DNA of 13,733 bases, taken from SAR202 cluster bacterium (lineage in GTDB: Bacteria > Chloroflexota > Dehalococcoidia > SAR202 > CAJWER01). Position numbers and translations under genes: made by a program. Position 1 is the stretch's first letter, and each line of letters opens with the position of its first letter. The DNA is taken from assembly GCA_030740335.1 (NCBI GenBank), contig JASLXL010000137.1:1-13733 (forward strand). Direction: 5' to 3'. Shown here piece after piece: positions 1 to 7,451 of this stretch. Below the pieces are notes generated by a model that saw only the letters and a list, made by a program, of their open reading frames with translations, was not told the DNA's origin and did no database searches.

Positions 1-75
1 CACGGTGTTCGCCCATCTGAGTCTATATATTTAACTACTGAAGAGGTTTTAGGCTTCCCGAATAAATTCTACATC

Positions 76-921
76 CTAGGGTTTTGCTTTAACACAAACC
101 ACGCCAATTACGCCCGGTCCTCCATGTGTCCCCACCGCAGGACTGAGTCTAACCACTAATGGCTTGGACTTTGTAATAACATTATTACTAATACGACTGG
201 CTAAATCACTTGCCTCAGTTGCATCAGTTGTATACAAAACAGCAGCGCTTTCAAGATCGCCACATGCTTCTGCCAAAGTTTGCAAACTTTGGATGCCTTT
301 CCTAAAAGTGCGGATTTTTAATATTGTTGCTATTTCACCGTCATCCAAAGTCAATATTGGTTTTATCTGCAATACACTCCCAATTAAAGCGTTTGCACGA
401 CCTATGCGTCCCCCTTTTACCAAATACTCAAGAGTGTCAAAAAGAATAAATGTATTAGTACGGTTTGAGGTTGATTCGGCGATTGAAGCGGCTTCTTCAA
501 GGGAAGCTCCCCTAGCAACAGCCTCGGCCGCCGCTATTACGGAAAAACCAAGGGCTATACTGGCCTGCTTACTATCAATTATTTTAATCGCATCACCCAG
601 TTGTTCTTCGTTAGCTGCTTGAGTCGCAGAATTTAAAGTAGCACTTAGTTTTGCAGACAGATGGATAGACAAAATTTGATGGGAAGATCTCTTAAGTTCT
701 TTATAAACCTCTATAAATTGCCCAACCGGCGGCTGAGAAGTTGTGGGCATTATGCCCTGATGAATCAATTTTGTATAAAAGTCGTCAGGTGACAAATCCA
801 CTCCATCAAGATAGGTGTGTTCCCCAAAGGAAAGAGTTAACGGAACAACTGTTATTCTTAACTTTTTTACCAATTCAATTGGTATATCTGCCCCGCTATC
901 AGTCACAATGTGTATTGCCAT
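76..921 (-). CDS. DegV family fatty-acid-binding protein
   Basis: A 281-residue protein of normal length for the DegV family. These cytoplasmic proteins bind one long-chain fatty acid between two domains; several are FakB subunits that present fatty acids to the kinase FakA. Family signatures are visible in order: TDSGADIP at residues 7-14, TTSQP at 60-64, IHLSAKLSAT at 86-95 (the usual SSGLSGT position), VKGGRIGRA at 168-176, KPIL at 187-190 and GTHGGPGVIGV near 264-274. No signal peptide or membrane segment is seen. The ATG is preceded by a purine-rich AAGAGAG about 5 bases away. The gene stands alone; no FakA-like kinase is in view. Its composition is odd: two sampled 60-base lines are roughly 35 and 42 percent GC, against about 68 percent in a line from the sialidase-like gene at 2218-3276, so it may have a different origin. 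A hairpin and a dispersed repeat lie directly upstream. The family call is firm; the ligand is not determined. Confidence 0.93.
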   Translation of the reverse strand: MAIHIVTDSGADIPIELVKKLRITVVPLTLSFGEHTYLDGVDLSPDDFYTKLIHQGIMPTTSQPPVGQFIEVYKELKRSSHQILSIHLSAKLSATLNSATQAANEEQLGDAIKIIDSKQASIALGFSVIAAAEAVARGASLEEAASIAESTSNRTNTFILFDTLEYLVKGGRIGRANALIGSVLQIKPILTLDDGEIATILKIRTFRKGIQSLQTLAEACGDLESAAVLYTTDATEASDLASRISNNVITKSKPLVVRLSPAVGTHGGPGVIGVVCVKAKP

Positions 922-931
922 TTTATCTCTC

Positions 932-1012
932 TTAATCCCCCATGGGACTCTTAATCGTTACGTTCTCCGCATAACCCTGACTCTGGGGCAGTATAGCCTA
1001 GAAGGCGAGGGA
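932..1012. repeat. Dispersed two-module repeat, copy A (upstream of DegV)
   Basis: Module 2 (932-954) is a small stem-loop: TTAA-TCCC, a four-base loop, GGGA, three bases, then TTAA. Module 1 (967-999) is a 33-base core that matches 13334-13366 at 31 of 33 positions and contains CTCTGGGGCAGTATAGCCT. A purine-rich tail to 1012 resembles copy B at 7452-7490. Read on the minus strand, module 1 contains TATACT, a good -10 hexamer about 70 bases before the DegV start, but no clear -35 is at the right spacing. It could be a promoter or leader element, or simply a dispersed intergenic repeat. The rest of the spacer (1013-1175) shows nothing I can assign. Confidence 0.6.
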
Positions 1013-1175
1013 TTAGGCGGGGTTGGTAGTAACTCGGACTACGGAGCTAGCAGGTGGGCAACAACTGCGACCACGGCCTTCAACACGATGGTCCCATTCT
1101 AGCGCAAGAGCCGATAAGAGGGAGAGGTAACCACCGAGGCCCCCGCAGGCTGATCTGGAGATTCGTCCACGCCGA

Positions 1176-2192
1176 CTAGCCGCTGAAATCGCTCTCCTTG
1201 ACCAGCCCGCGAAAACCACAGGCGAGCACCCACAGTTCCCCGGGCGTGGACTCGAACAGATACGGATAGGAGATCCACTCGTCGGAACGCGCCACGACCG
1301 TGGGCGCCCCCCAACTCTTGCCCTCGTCATCGGAAAACGCGATGGACAGCTCCTCTCGGTGCCAGCTCGCCTCGTCCTCGGAGTACTGGCCGCTCTGCCT
1401 TGGCCCGGAGTCGGCTCCCTCCGCATACAGCCGGTTCCATGCCAAAACGAGTCGCCCGCTGGCGAGCCTGAGCAGCCGACCCGGCGAGCTGCTGGCCTCG
1501 ATTTCGCTGGGGCCGTAGCTCCGCCACGACTCTCCATAGTCCGTCGAGAACGCGCTCCAGAACCTGTCCCAATTGGTACGTACAAGCATCCAGAGGCGCC
1601 GGTCCTTCAACTCGACTACCGTGCCCTCCATCGCCCCGTCGTGGTGCCCGTGCCCTCCAAGGTCGATCACGTGGCTGGGCGACCAGGTCTTGCCCTGGTC
1701 ATAGGACACGAGGCTCTTTTGGCCGTGGCGCGCCGGTTCGTCGAGCATCATCTGGACACCCACCACGATGGGGCCGCGCTCGGTCTCAATCATGTTGATA
1801 AGGGCGCCGCAATAGCCCTCTAAAATCCTCTGGCGATTGAACCAGGTCTTCCCATCGTCCGGGCTCCTGATAGACCAGACATCGGAGCGGATGCCATCGA
1901 CTGGCGCGCCCACTTGATCATCCCACCCCCAGCTGAACGTGCTCTTGTCGATATACACCAGCACGATGGCGCCCTCGCGTGTACGTAGGAGCACCCCCGG
2001 GTTCGGTAAGCCGGGCTTCTCCCCGGTGTATATCTGCCGTGGCGCAGTCCAGGTCACACCCATGTCAGTGCTGGTCTGGGTCGAGTTCCCACGCACGGTC
2101 ATCAGCGACCCGTCGCCCAGCGTTATGAAGGGTCCGCCATAGCCCTCGGGAAGGTCGAGTTGGGCGACATTCGGGTGCATCCACAGGCCCAT
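1176..2192 (-). CDS. Sialidase-fold protein with BNR/Asp-box repeats (copy 2 of a tandem pair)
   Basis: A 338-residue six-bladed propeller of the sialidase superfamily. Five Asp boxes (S/T-x-D-x-G-x-T/S-W) are visible at residues 41-48 (STDMGVTW), 110-117 (SPDDGKTW), 163-170 (SYDQGKTW), 216-223 (STDYGESW) and 287-294 (SDDEGKSW). Other conserved blocks are GYCGAL (126-131), GHGHHDG (180-186), MLVRTNWD (202-209) and HREELSIAFSDD (278-289). The FRIP-type arginine motif of classical GH33 sialidases is not seen at the N-terminus, so sialic acid need not be the substrate. There is no signal peptide, so it is probably cytoplasmic. A start six codons further upstream is possible, but ATG 2192 has an AAGGAGAT seven bases before it. 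It follows its paralogue by 25 bases in the same operon. Fold assignment is secure; enzymatic activity is inferred. Confidence 0.88.
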   Translation of the reverse strand: MGLWMHPNVAQLDLPEGYGGPFITLGDGSLMTVRGNSTQTSTDMGVTWTAPRQIYTGEKPGLPNPGVLLRTREGAIVLVYIDKSTFSWGWDDQVGAPVDGIRSDVWSIRSPDDGKTWFNRQRILEGYCGALINMIETERGPIVVGVQMMLDEPARHGQKSLVSYDQGKTWSPSHVIDLGGHGHHDGAMEGTVVELKDRRLWMLVRTNWDRFWSAFSTDYGESWRSYGPSEIEASSSPGRLLRLASGRLVLAWNRLYAEGADSGPRQSGQYSEDEASWHREELSIAFSDDEGKSWGAPTVVARSDEWISYPYLFESTPGELWVLACGFRGLVKESDFSG

Positions 2193-2197
2193 GTCTG

Positions 2198-2206
2198 ATC
2201 TCCTTC
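2198..2206 (-). promoter_or_regulatory. Ribosome binding site deciding the start at 2192
   Basis: GAAGGAGAT on the minus strand lies 5-7 bases before ATG 2192. It overlaps the first codons of the longer possible reading frame from 2210, which argues for the shorter start. Confidence 0.75.
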
Positions 2207-2217
2207 GCACTTGCGTT

Positions 2218-3276
2218 TTAGGCGACTATAAAATCATCGACGTCGATCCTAATTTGAAGGTTCCCTTGGAACGCCGTGGTGATCCAGACCTCTCCCGGCC
2301 TGCGCTCGAAGGCCCGTGGATACGACAGGCCGCGTGGGTCCCGGGCGATGACTTGCGGTTCAGACCAGCTCAGGCCATCGTCGGAGAAGGCCAGGGACAG
2401 TTCCTCTCGGTGACGGCTTGCCGCGACCGCCGCCGCCGCCCCGCCACTCCGGAAGAACTCGTGCTTGCCCTCGGGATATAGCCGGTTCCACAACAAGAGC
2501 AGTTTCCCGGAGTTCAGTCTAAGAAGGTTCGCGGGAGCGCTACTCGCGTCGAGGCCGCTGGGGCGGACCGTTCGCCAGGACCGGCCATCGTCCCCGGATA
2601 TCGCCTCCCATAGCTGGTCCCAGTTGGTCCGCATCAGCATCAACAACCTCCCATCCTCCATCTCTTCAATGGCGCCCTCGTCCACGCCGCCGTGGTGCCC
2701 GTGGTCGCCAAGGTCGACGATGTTGCTCCGTGTCCATGTCACACCCTGATCGACCGTCGTGTAGACGCTGCTCTCGTGCCTGTCGGGGTCGCGGAGAAAG
2801 ATGGGGACGGGTGCTACGACGGTGCCGCTGCTGGTCTGGATGATATTCATGAGCGCGCCGCAGTAGCCATCCAGGATCCTGTGGTGGTCGATCCAAGTCT
2901 CGCCCTCGTCGAGGCTGCGAGCCGACCAGACATCGGCCCGGACATTGGCCGCAGCCTCGCCGCTCTCCTCGTCCCAGTCCCAGAAAAAACCCTCGCGCCC
3001 CGCATAGACCGCGATGCAGACGCCCTCCCGCGTCCTGATCAGCACACCGCACGCCGGCGGCCCCGACTCGGCTCCCTCGTGGACTGGCCTCGGAGTCGAC
3101 CAGGTCTTACCATCATCGTCGCTGACGGATATCCCTTCGATTGGGGTACCGAAGGCCTGGCGGTTACCCACCATGGACATTAGGCGGCCGTCGCCTAGTT
3201 TTATGAAATTACCATCGATACCGGATGGGATATCGAGAAGGGAGCAGCGAGGGTCCAGCCAGCGGTTTTCAGCCAT
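2218..3276 (-). CDS. Sialidase-fold protein with BNR/Asp-box repeats (copy 1 of a tandem pair)
   Basis: A 352-residue paralogue of the next gene downstream, sharing the blocks GYCGAL, DLG-HGHH, ML-RTNWD, NRLY-EG and HREELS-AFSDD at matching positions. Asp boxes are at residues 52-59 (SDDDGKTW), 121-128 (SLDEGETW), 174-181 (TVDQGVTW) and 227-234 (SGDDGRSW); the fifth, SDDGLSW at 298-304, has lost one residue. A short alanine-rich insertion (GGAAAAVAA, about 279-287) sits just before the last blade. There is no FRIP motif at the N-terminus and no signal peptide. The start is placed at ATG 3276, not 3309, because GGAGG lies six bases upstream of it. It lies 86 bases after the propeller protein at 3363-4814 and 25 bases before its paralogue, so the three probably form one operon. 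It is likely a glycosidase or a related hydrolase or lyase acting on a cytoplasmic sugar; the substrate is unknown. Confidence 0.88.
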   Translation of the reverse strand: MAENRWLDPRCSLLDIPSGIDGNFIKLGDGRLMSMVGNRQAFGTPIEGISVSDDDGKTWSTPRPVHEGAESGPPACGVLIRTREGVCIAVYAGREGFFWDWDEESGEAAANVRADVWSARSLDEGETWIDHHRILDGYCGALMNIIQTSSGTVVAPVPIFLRDPDRHESSVYTTVDQGVTWTRSNIVDLGDHGHHGGVDEGAIEEMEDGRLLMLMRTNWDQLWEAISGDDGRSWRTVRPSGLDASSAPANLLRLNSGKLLLLWNRLYPEGKHEFFRSGGAAAAVAASRHREELSLAFSDDGLSWSEPQVIARDPRGLSYPRAFERRPGEVWITTAFQGNLQIRIDVDDFIVA

Positions 3277-3282
3277 AATCTG

Positions 3283-3287
3283 CCTCC
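3283..3287 (-). promoter_or_regulatory. Ribosome binding site deciding the start at 3276
   Basis: GGAGG on the minus strand, six bases before ATG 3276 and inside the longer frame that opens at 3309. It supports the internal ATG as the true start. Confidence 0.75.
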
Positions 3288-3362
3288 GAACGAAAGGCTG
3301 CGCCTGCATAGGCCAACCCCAACTGAGCAGTGGCAGCGATGTTACTAGATGTGACCAGGGGC

Positions 3363-4814
3363 TCAGGCAACAAATTGGAAGGCGTGCAGCCGTGCCCTAC
3401 GCAACTGAAATCGCAACCTTACCGGTCTGCCGGACCAGGCCGATAGGTCGGAATCGCCGTGCCAACTAACCGCATGGTTCAGTACGTCCCCTGACACCGG
3501 GTCACAGTCGTCAAAGGTGTGTCCTCGAATGGCCGTGGCGGCCTCGAATTTCGTCTCCACGGACGCGTCCGCTAATTCGAAGCGAATCCCACCTCCGAAT
3601 CTAGCCCATACGCTGACCTCGAGGCGACCTCCGGTGAACGTGAACGGTATGGTCACGCAGAGCCCTTCGGTCTCAGCCTCCAGGGACGTGAACCCATCCT
3701 GCCTCCACGAGGCAAGGCAGACGAACCCACGGTCTGTCGTGTCCGGGTACCCTCCCGGAAATTCGTACGCGTTGTGCGAGGTAGGCCTGGGAGAGATCGG
3801 AAGCGCCCACTCGCCGGGCTTCAGAGAGATAAGCTCGCAACCCGCGTAGACACTGCTGCCCAAACCACTGCTATCGGGATCTATGATCGGCTGGCGAATG
3901 GGACGCTCCCAACGCTGCCCATCCCGACTGGTCATCATATGAATCTCGGTGTCGTCCAGTCTTCGTTGATAGAAGGCTGGAAACATCAGATGGGCGTCCG
4001 ATCCTGGCCACGGCGTGTAGGAGTTCGTGTAGATGTCGGCGTCCGGCCCATCATTCAAGTCGGGCGTAACGATTACCTGCGGGACCGGCCAGGTATCAAA
4101 CCTCTCCGTCTCAGCGTAGGCGATGGTTCGTAGAGTACGACGGCCGTGCCGCTTGCCCCTGAAGTACCCGACATACCGACCCTTTTCCGGGTCGAAACGC
4201 ACCACCGTATGAGTGTCGCTCGCGTAGTTCTCAAGCAGCGGATTTTCAAGCCTTTTGAACCGCAGCCCATCGCCCGAAACGGCGCCGAACAAGTGAGGTC
4301 GCCCGTTCTTACTACCCATACCAACGAGCTTGTACCGCTCATCTGGAGGTGCGTTAGGGTCCTTGAACGCCGGCGACGCGTGTCCGGCATAGACGAGGTT
4401 ATTGTCGGTCGAGCCGTTGCAGTCCACGAGACCGATACTGGGTTTTGTCCAGTTAGTCCCATCGGTCGATTCGGCGTACGCGAGCATATACTCATAGGGG
4501 TTGTTCCAGCCTTGACGGGCATCGCCCCAGTTCATCGTGTACATACGGTAGAGGCCGTCGTCCTCGAAGACCGAGACGTAGCAAATGAACCCTCCTTCTG
4601 CAAAGGTGTCCGGCCGGAGCAGAGGCTCTCTATCGATGCGCGGACGATGAGCTGTAATCCCCACCCCGTATGGCATCTCGCGAGTCGCGTGCAACGCAGA
4701 CGACGCTGGCGCTCCGTCGCAAATGCGCCCGTCGTAGCGCGCAAGTCCGCTGCCTGGCTCAATTAGATCCCAGTCAGCAAATACATGTTTCTTGCTTCCG
4801 AGGTGGTAAACCAT
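3363..4814 (-). CDS. Glycosidase-like beta-propeller protein with C-terminal beta-sandwich domain
   Basis: A 483-residue protein in two parts. Residues 1 to about 375 look like a five-bladed propeller of the GH32/GH43/GH68 kind, with blade-like repeats such as AESTDGTNW (114-122), SGDGLRFKRL (180-189) and SRDGQRWERP (296-305), and the motif FKDPNAPPDERYKLV at 150-164. After the linker RQDGFTSLEA (371-380) comes a beta-sandwich of about 100 residues. It carries PFTFTGGRLEVSV and ends in RLRFQLRRARLHAFQF, a tail I know from many planctomycete and Chloroflexota glycosidase-like proteins. No signal peptide is seen, so a cytoplasmic location is inferred. The catalytic acids cannot be assigned by eye. 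The ATG at 4814 lacks a clear ribosome binding site; the next Met (residue 47) would cut into the fold, so 4814 is preferred. It is probably the first gene of a leftward operon with the two sialidase-fold genes. Confidence 0.8.
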   Translation of the reverse strand: MVYHLGSKKHVFADWDLIEPGSGLARYDGRICDGAPASSALHATREMPYGVGITAHRPRIDREPLLRPDTFAEGGFICYVSVFEDDGLYRMYTMNWGDARQGWNNPYEYMLAYAESTDGTNWTKPSIGLVDCNGSTDNNLVYAGHASPAFKDPNAPPDERYKLVGMGSKNGRPHLFGAVSGDGLRFKRLENPLLENYASDTHTVVRFDPEKGRYVGYFRGKRHGRRTLRTIAYAETERFDTWPVPQVIVTPDLNDGPDADIYTNSYTPWPGSDAHLMFPAFYQRRLDDTEIHMMTSRDGQRWERPIRQPIIDPDSSGLGSSVYAGCELISLKPGEWALPISPRPTSHNAYEFPGGYPDTTDRGFVCLASWRQDGFTSLEAETEGLCVTIPFTFTGGRLEVSVWARFGGGIRFELADASVETKFEAATAIRGHTFDDCDPVSGDVLNHAVSWHGDSDLSAWSGRPVRLRFQLRRARLHAFQFVA

Positions 4815-4945
4815 TATCTATCAGCAAATCAAGATGTGTAGATACTAACGACCATGATCGTACGTGCATTCCTTGGCACCGTCAACCTGTCGGATTGGAA
4901 CACTCCTTGTGGGCCACATGAGGCAAAATACCGGACTCCGCATAG

Positions 4946-5505
4946 TCATATGTTTTGGCGGCCGCGCGCCCACCGGGATATAGTGAGGCCATCCGCCCGG
5001 ACGTCGGCAATGTAGATATCCCCTGATGAGTCGACAGCAACGCTGTAGAGGTTGTTCAACTTAGCACTTGTTGCGAGACCTCCGTCACCCGTCCAGCCGA
5101 GGGGCCGAGTGTACCCGCAACGGTGGTAATGAGGACAGTTGCACCACAGACCTTCCTGATGGCGTGGTTCGCGTGAGAGGAGATGTATATACTCCCTGAG
5201 GAGTCGATTGCGACGTCCACGGGGCTAGCCAGTCTAGCGCTAGTAGCAGGGCCTCCGTCGCCAGACGCGCCACCCGATCCAAGTGTCCCCGCCACGATGA
5301 CTATGTCGCCACCGTCCGCAATTGCCTTGGAACTAGGCTGAAACAATACGGTAAACAAAGCGATTGCCCGGCGAATGGTAGCAAGAGCAGATACTTGTCT
5401 CTCATCTTCGGTGGAGGTTACTGCCGCTCCCGTCGGATGTCGATCGGGTCCTGTGCTAAGCAGGATAATGAGTATGCCCCGAATTCCCACTATCGCCAGC
5501 GCCAT
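4946..5505 (-). pseudogene. NHL-repeat protein, frameshifted and truncated
   Basis: From ATG 5505 (GGGGAT just upstream) the minus strand encodes a hydrophobic N-terminus (residues 1-19, signal anchor-like), then typical NHL-repeat sequence: GDGGPATSARL, DVAIDSSGSIYISSHANHAI and ITTVAGTLGPSAG. The frame then breaks near 5088-5097 and runs to a stop at 5056. In another frame the repeat resumes at once as TGDGGLATSAKLNNLYSVAV followed by DSSGDIYIADV, ending at a stop at 4946. The two halves are clearly one gene with a frameshift, and only about two repeats remain where NHL proteins normally carry many. Intact relatives are usually exported propeller proteins of unknown ligand. The sequence on both sides (4815-4945 and 5578-5789) shows no convincing gene. 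A single-base sequencing error could explain the frameshift but not the truncation. Confidence 0.75.
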
Positions 5506-5510
5506 GACAT

Positions 5511-5577
5511 CCCCGAATCTAGGGGTGCCCCGACACCAACCGGATCTTCTCACCCCGCAAAACCTTGCCTCTGGGGC
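5511..5577. repeat. Dispersed repeat, partial copy upstream of the NHL pseudogene
   Basis: Positions 5550-5577 match copy D (from 13330) at 26 of 28 bases, including TTGCCTCTGGGGC, then diverge where the other copies continue into CAGTATA. Between this and the pseudogene start lies a CCCC-(7)-GGGG stem-loop at 5511-5525, in the same relative place as module 2 elsewhere, though its sequence differs. Confidence 0.5.
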
Positions 5578-5789
5578 GTGACCGCCCTAGTTGAATCCAG
5601 AGTTCAATGCCTGCACTTGGAACTGGCCAGAACGATGTCGAATTCTACGCGCCCGCACTACCGCTCACCCCTGCGGTGTCTCCCGAATACATCCTTATCC
5701 AGGACTGCTTGTTTCCCGTCCGAGTGCCGGTGTCTGAACTCGCCATCGTGTTCCCACGTAGGAACCGGACGTAGGACGTAGATAGAGGG

Positions 5790-6617
5790 CTACTCGAATT
5801 TCCACACCTTCCGGACGGTCCCGCTGAACAGCCAATACTTGTCTTCGTTGGTCAGGAAATCCAGCTCGTCGCGGACCAGCTCCAGTGCGTTGACATAACC
5901 GCCTGCTGTGAGCACGTGGGGGAAGTCGGTGCCCCACATGAGCCGCTCTGGACCAAATGCGTCGTAGATGCGCCGCACTATTTCGTGGGTGTCCCTGTGC
6001 GGGTAGGGGATATTCGACATGCGATTCATGTTAGAGACCTTCACGTACACGTTGGGATACCTAGCCATTCTCAACACGTTTCCCAACAGCGGATGCGTCG
6101 TTTCTTCACCGACCGGCGGCCCTCCGAGGTGGTCCAAGACAACCTTGACGTCCGGAAAGCGGTCGACGATGGGCTCGAGTGCCGGGAGCTCCGTGGCCCT
6201 GCCCAGCACGATGAGACAGACATTCAGCTCCTCGACGCGACGCCATAGCGAGTCTTGGTCAGACGCTGCCAGCGCTGAGGGGTCCTCCTGCCGTGACAGG
6301 TGAAGGCGCATGCCACCAAAGCCCCGCCCTCGCACGAGCTCCTCCAACTGGTCCGGCGCAGCCGGTTCCTTAGGGTCCACTAGGCACACGGCCGCGAACC
6401 TGCCCGGAAACCGCGCGAGACAATCGGCGACGTAGCGGTTGTCGTACAGGTAGTGGATTGGCTGGACAATGACGGCCTTTTCCACCCCTGCCTCGGCCAT
6501 GTGTTCGTTCAACAGTTCCACCGAGGCTCGGTATCCGGTCTCCGGCCTCGAAACCTCGCTGTAGGGATACAGGGACTCGTCGTCGCTCCAGACATGCAAA
6601 TGCGAGTCGATGATCAC
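5790..6617 (-). CDS. Amidohydrolase family 2 protein (COG3618, lactonase/dicarboxylate hydrolase type)
   Basis: A 275-residue TIM-barrel hydrolase of the Amidohydro_2 family, the usual length. COG3618 includes L-fuconolactonase, 4-sulfomuconolactonase and 2-pyrone-4,6-dicarboxylate hydrolase. Visible signatures are DSHLHVW at 4-10 (H6 and H8 of the HxH motif), GGMRLHLS at 101-108, VVLDHLGGPP at 159-168 (D162, H163) and MWGTDFPH at 227-234 (D231, the catalytic aspartate). The start codon is GTG and overlaps the stop of the upstream isomerase gene by four bases (GTGA), so translation is probably coupled. With the isomerase and the dehydrogenase further upstream, a role in hydrolysing a sugar lactone is reasonable but unproven. 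No signal peptide; cytoplasmic. Confidence 0.9.
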   Translation of the reverse strand: MIIDSHLHVWSDDESLYPYSEVSRPETGYRASVELLNEHMAEAGVEKAVIVQPIHYLYDNRYVADCLARFPGRFAAVCLVDPKEPAAPDQLEELVRGRGFGGMRLHLSRQEDPSALAASDQDSLWRRVEELNVCLIVLGRATELPALEPIVDRFPDVKVVLDHLGGPPVGEETTHPLLGNVLRMARYPNVYVKVSNMNRMSNIPYPHRDTHEIVRRIYDAFGPERLMWGTDFPHVLTAGGYVNALELVRDELDFLTNEDKYWLFSGTVRKVWKFE

Positions 6618-7420
6618 AGCAGACCTCGCAGCTCAGCCGCGGCCTTCCGGACGGCTTCCACACGGTCGTCCCCCTCGGCCTCACCTTCGTACACGATGGA
6701 CAGTGAACCGTTGTAGTCGACCCCTCTTAGGATGGCCATGATTCGCTCGTAGTCCAGCCACTCTTCCTTGCCTGAGTCGTTTCTGTAGAACTTCGTACGT
6801 ACGTAAACGGCGTGAGATGCGGTCTGCTCGATGTAGTTATAAATGTCCACGTCCGGGTCCGACTCGCCCCGGGAACCGGCCCCGGGAGAGCCCTGCCACT
6901 GGCCGGTGTCCAGTATCAGGGAGAAGTTTGGGTGATCGGTCTCCTCCAGAATACGGAGCACGTCCTCGGCAGTCGCCGCCATATTGCTGTTGTCGTGGTT
7001 CTGCAGCGCGACGATCACGCCTTTCTCAGCGCCGTAAGCGGCAACTTCCTTGTTACACCTCGTCAGCGGCTCGAATAGCGGCTCGCGGTCCTCGATTTCC
7101 GGCGATACGTGGCCACCGAACACCCGGATTAGCGGTGCTCCGATGAACGCGGCAACATCGATCGACTCCTTGCACATCTCTACGTGCTTCCGTAGCTCTG
7201 GCTCGGTACCTACGAACCTGTTGCTGACGCCCAGGTATCCTATGGGCAGCCCGAGTCTCAGACACATCATTTTGATTCCACGAAGATACTCCGGTTCGGT
7301 GGACGTAAACGCGCTGCGATGAAGATCGATCACGTCCAGCCTCAGGTCGTAGGCTGTCCGGACAAACGACGCCACGTCCATGTGTCGAAAGCTGAGGTAG
7401 TTGCAGCCGACCTTGATCAT
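6614..7420 (-). CDS. Sugar phosphate isomerase/epimerase family TIM-barrel protein
   Basis: A 268-residue protein of the xylose-isomerase-like AP_endonuc_2 superfamily, typical length. Members isomerise or epimerise free or phosphorylated keto-sugars with a divalent metal, or act as dehydratases. Visible motifs: GYLGVSN (61-67), APLIRVFGG (95-103), VALQNHDN (137-144), LILDTGQW (168-175), VYVRTKFY (205-212) and SIVYEGE (241-247). Probable metal ligands are D171, H203 and E245. The position usually held by Glu in the (L/A)ENH motif is Gln140, so the metal site or the chemistry may differ from textbook members. ATG 7420 is chosen over the longer frame from 7486 because AAGGAG sits eight bases upstream and the protein then begins at the first barrel strand (MIKVGCNY). 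It overlaps the following COG3618 gene by four bases. The substrate is not predictable. Confidence 0.87.
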   Translation of the reverse strand: MIKVGCNYLSFRHMDVASFVRTAYDLRLDVIDLHRSAFTSTEPEYLRGIKMMCLRLGLPIGYLGVSNRFVGTEPELRKHVEMCKESIDVAAFIGAPLIRVFGGHVSPEIEDREPLFEPLTRCNKEVAAYGAEKGVIVALQNHDNSNMAATAEDVLRILEETDHPNFSLILDTGQWQGSPGAGSRGESDPDVDIYNYIEQTASHAVYVRTKFYRNDSGKEEWLDYERIMAILRGVDYNGSLSIVYEGEAEGDDRVEAVRKAAAELRGLL

Positions 7421-7428
7421 TTTATCCT

Positions 7429-7434
7429 CTCCTT
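7429..7434 (-). promoter_or_regulatory. Ribosome binding site deciding the start at 7420
   Basis: AAGGAG on the minus strand, eight bases before ATG 7420. It excludes the 22-residue extension that the open frame would otherwise allow. Confidence 0.75.
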
Positions 7435-7451
7435 GTAAATGGCACCGCTTA

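Noticed and set aside
990..995. TATACT in repeat copies as a firm promoter -10
   Set aside because: No -35 hexamer is found at 16-18 bases in copies A or B, so only a tentative role is suggested within the repeat entries.
1099..1314. Possible frameshift extending the C-terminus of the sialidase-fold gene that ends at 1176
   Set aside because: The existing end (LVKESDFSG) lines up with the end of the paralogue (IDVDDFIVA) and with related proteins, so the stop looks natural.
1013..1585. Long minus-strand frame rich in Arg, Gly and Ser
   Set aside because: It overlaps the sialidase-fold gene in another frame and has the composition expected of an out-of-frame reading of GC-rich coding DNA; no domain is seen.
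4815..4844. TATCTA-(18)-TAGATA inverted repeat just before the propeller gene
   Set aside because: The arms are short, AT-rich and far apart; too weak to call an operator.
5750..5765. GTTCC-(6)-GGAAC hairpin downstream of the COG3618 gene as a terminator
   Set aside because: The stem is only five base pairs and no T-run follows on either strand.
5607..5774. Plus-strand 55-codon frame between the pseudogene and the hydrolase gene
   Set aside because: No ribosome binding site, no recognisable family and isolated; a chance frame is as likely.
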